NCBI GenBank assembly: GCA_020062605.1
Contig: JAGUWA010000046.1
Coordinates: 1-6,170, forward strand
DNA length: 6,170 bases
Direction: 5' to 3'
Origin: Parvibaculum sp.
GTDB taxonomy: Bacteria; Pseudomonadota; Alphaproteobacteria; Parvibaculales; Parvibaculaceae
The translations under genes were made by a program, and so were the position numbers. The notes under the pieces are model-generated. The model was not told the DNA's origin. It searched no databases and was given only the letters and a program-made list of their open reading frames with translations. Numbering within the stretch: position 1 is the stretch's first letter; each line of letters starts with the position of its first letter. Shown here piece by piece: positions 5,782 through 6,170 of this stretch.

Positions 5782-6170
5782 TCACGCCGTCTCACACAGC
5801 GCCCGGAATGCCGTTTCGTCGGTGACAACAAGTCCGGGATAGTCGCGACTGGCGATGCCCCTGCGCACCAGTTCGGCAATCGCCCTGGCAACGACCTCCT
5901 CTGTCGTGTCCACGCGGGCCGCCAAGGCCCGGTGCCTCGGCAGCCGGTCGATGCGCAGGCATTCGCCGCCTTCCTCGTTGCGGTGAGGTTCGGCGAGCGC
6001 AAGCAATTCTCTGTACACACGCTGCGCGCCCGTTCCTTCGCCTTGACGATTGCCCGCATCGGAAGGCGGGATCCCTGTCTCCCTTTCGCGCAGAAGACGG
6101 GCATACTGGCAGAGGAGCGCCCGCGACACCGACTCTTCGCGGGAGAGAAGTTCGAGGAAACGGCTTTCGG
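5782..6170 (-). CDS. Crp/Fnr-family transcription regulator, C-terminal part
   Basis: The gene is open to the right edge, so the sensor (cyclic-nucleotide-binding-like) domain is outside the window. The 128 visible C-terminal residues start ESRFLELLSREESVSRALL, matching the long dimerisation helix that follows the sensor domain. Residues about 48-60 (AQRVYRELLALAE) form the next helix. Residues 77-104 (PRHRALAARVDTTEEVVARAIAELVRRG) are the winged helix-turn-helix, with the recognition helix around TTEEVVARAIAEL. The wing is IASRDYPGLVVTD. A GTG at 6129 is an internal codon, not the start. The segment between helices (about 31-47, rich in Gly, Pro and polar residues) is looser than in Crp itself. 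The ligand cannot be inferred. The gene is codirectional with flp and ends 381 nt before it, so it may regulate the pilus genes, but nothing in the sequence proves it. Confidence 0.82.
   Translation of the reverse strand, partial: ESRFLELLSREESVSRALLCQYARLLRERETGIPPSDAGNRQGEGTGAQRVYRELLALAEPHRNEEGGECLRIDRLPRHRALAARVDTTEEVVARAIAELVRRGIASRDYPGLVVTDETAFRALCETA

Overview
The window holds most of a Tad/Flp (type IVc) pilus assembly locus of an alphaproteobacterium, all on the minus strand. It is read from right to left as flp pilin, cpaA, cpaB, cpaC, cpaD, cpaE and the first 29 codons of cpaF. The gene order, the CpaD lipoprotein, the receiver-MinD-type CpaE, the GC-rich coding sequence and a CtrA-type box (TTAA-N7-TTAAC) upstream of the pilin gene all point to Alphaproteobacteria, plausibly a Hyphomicrobiales, Parvibaculum-like or Caulobacter-like lineage. 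The genus cannot be fixed from the sequence alone.

Layout from the right edge: (1) 5782-6170 is the C-terminal part of a Crp/Fnr-type transcription regulator that runs off the window. (2) 5401-5781 is an intergenic region of about 380 bp with a markedly AT-rich core. It holds the CtrA-like box, an 11-bp-phased direct repeat, a small inverted repeat, a 10-bp palindrome and a strong Shine-Dalgarno for flp. (3) 5236-5400 is flp, a 54-residue pilin precursor. (4) 5168-5209 is a strong bidirectional hairpin terminator. (5) 4973-5167 is a leader with a degenerate CtrA-like direct repeat. (6) 4466-4972 is cpaA, followed by the tightly packed cpaB-cpaC-cpaD-cpaE-cpaF run. Gaps between genes there are 70, 14 and about 18 nt, then a 1-nt stop/start overlap, then 16 nt.

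Functionally, CpaA is the aspartyl peptidase that processes Flp. CpaC is the outer-membrane secretin, CpaD its lipoprotein partner and CpaB a periplasmic/inner-membrane anchored assembly protein. CpaE (TadZ) is the localisation ATPase and CpaF the motor ATPase. The inner-membrane platform (TadB/TadC) and minor pilins are not in the window and presumably follow beyond its left edge. The terminator between flp and cpaA would let the pilin be made in excess over the assembly machine.

I found no new biological system. The genes are a standard Tad set. The most interesting signals are regulatory: one good and one degenerate CtrA-like box at the two likely transcription entry points, the pilin-specific terminator, and the structured AT-rich promoter region next to a Crp/Fnr regulator.
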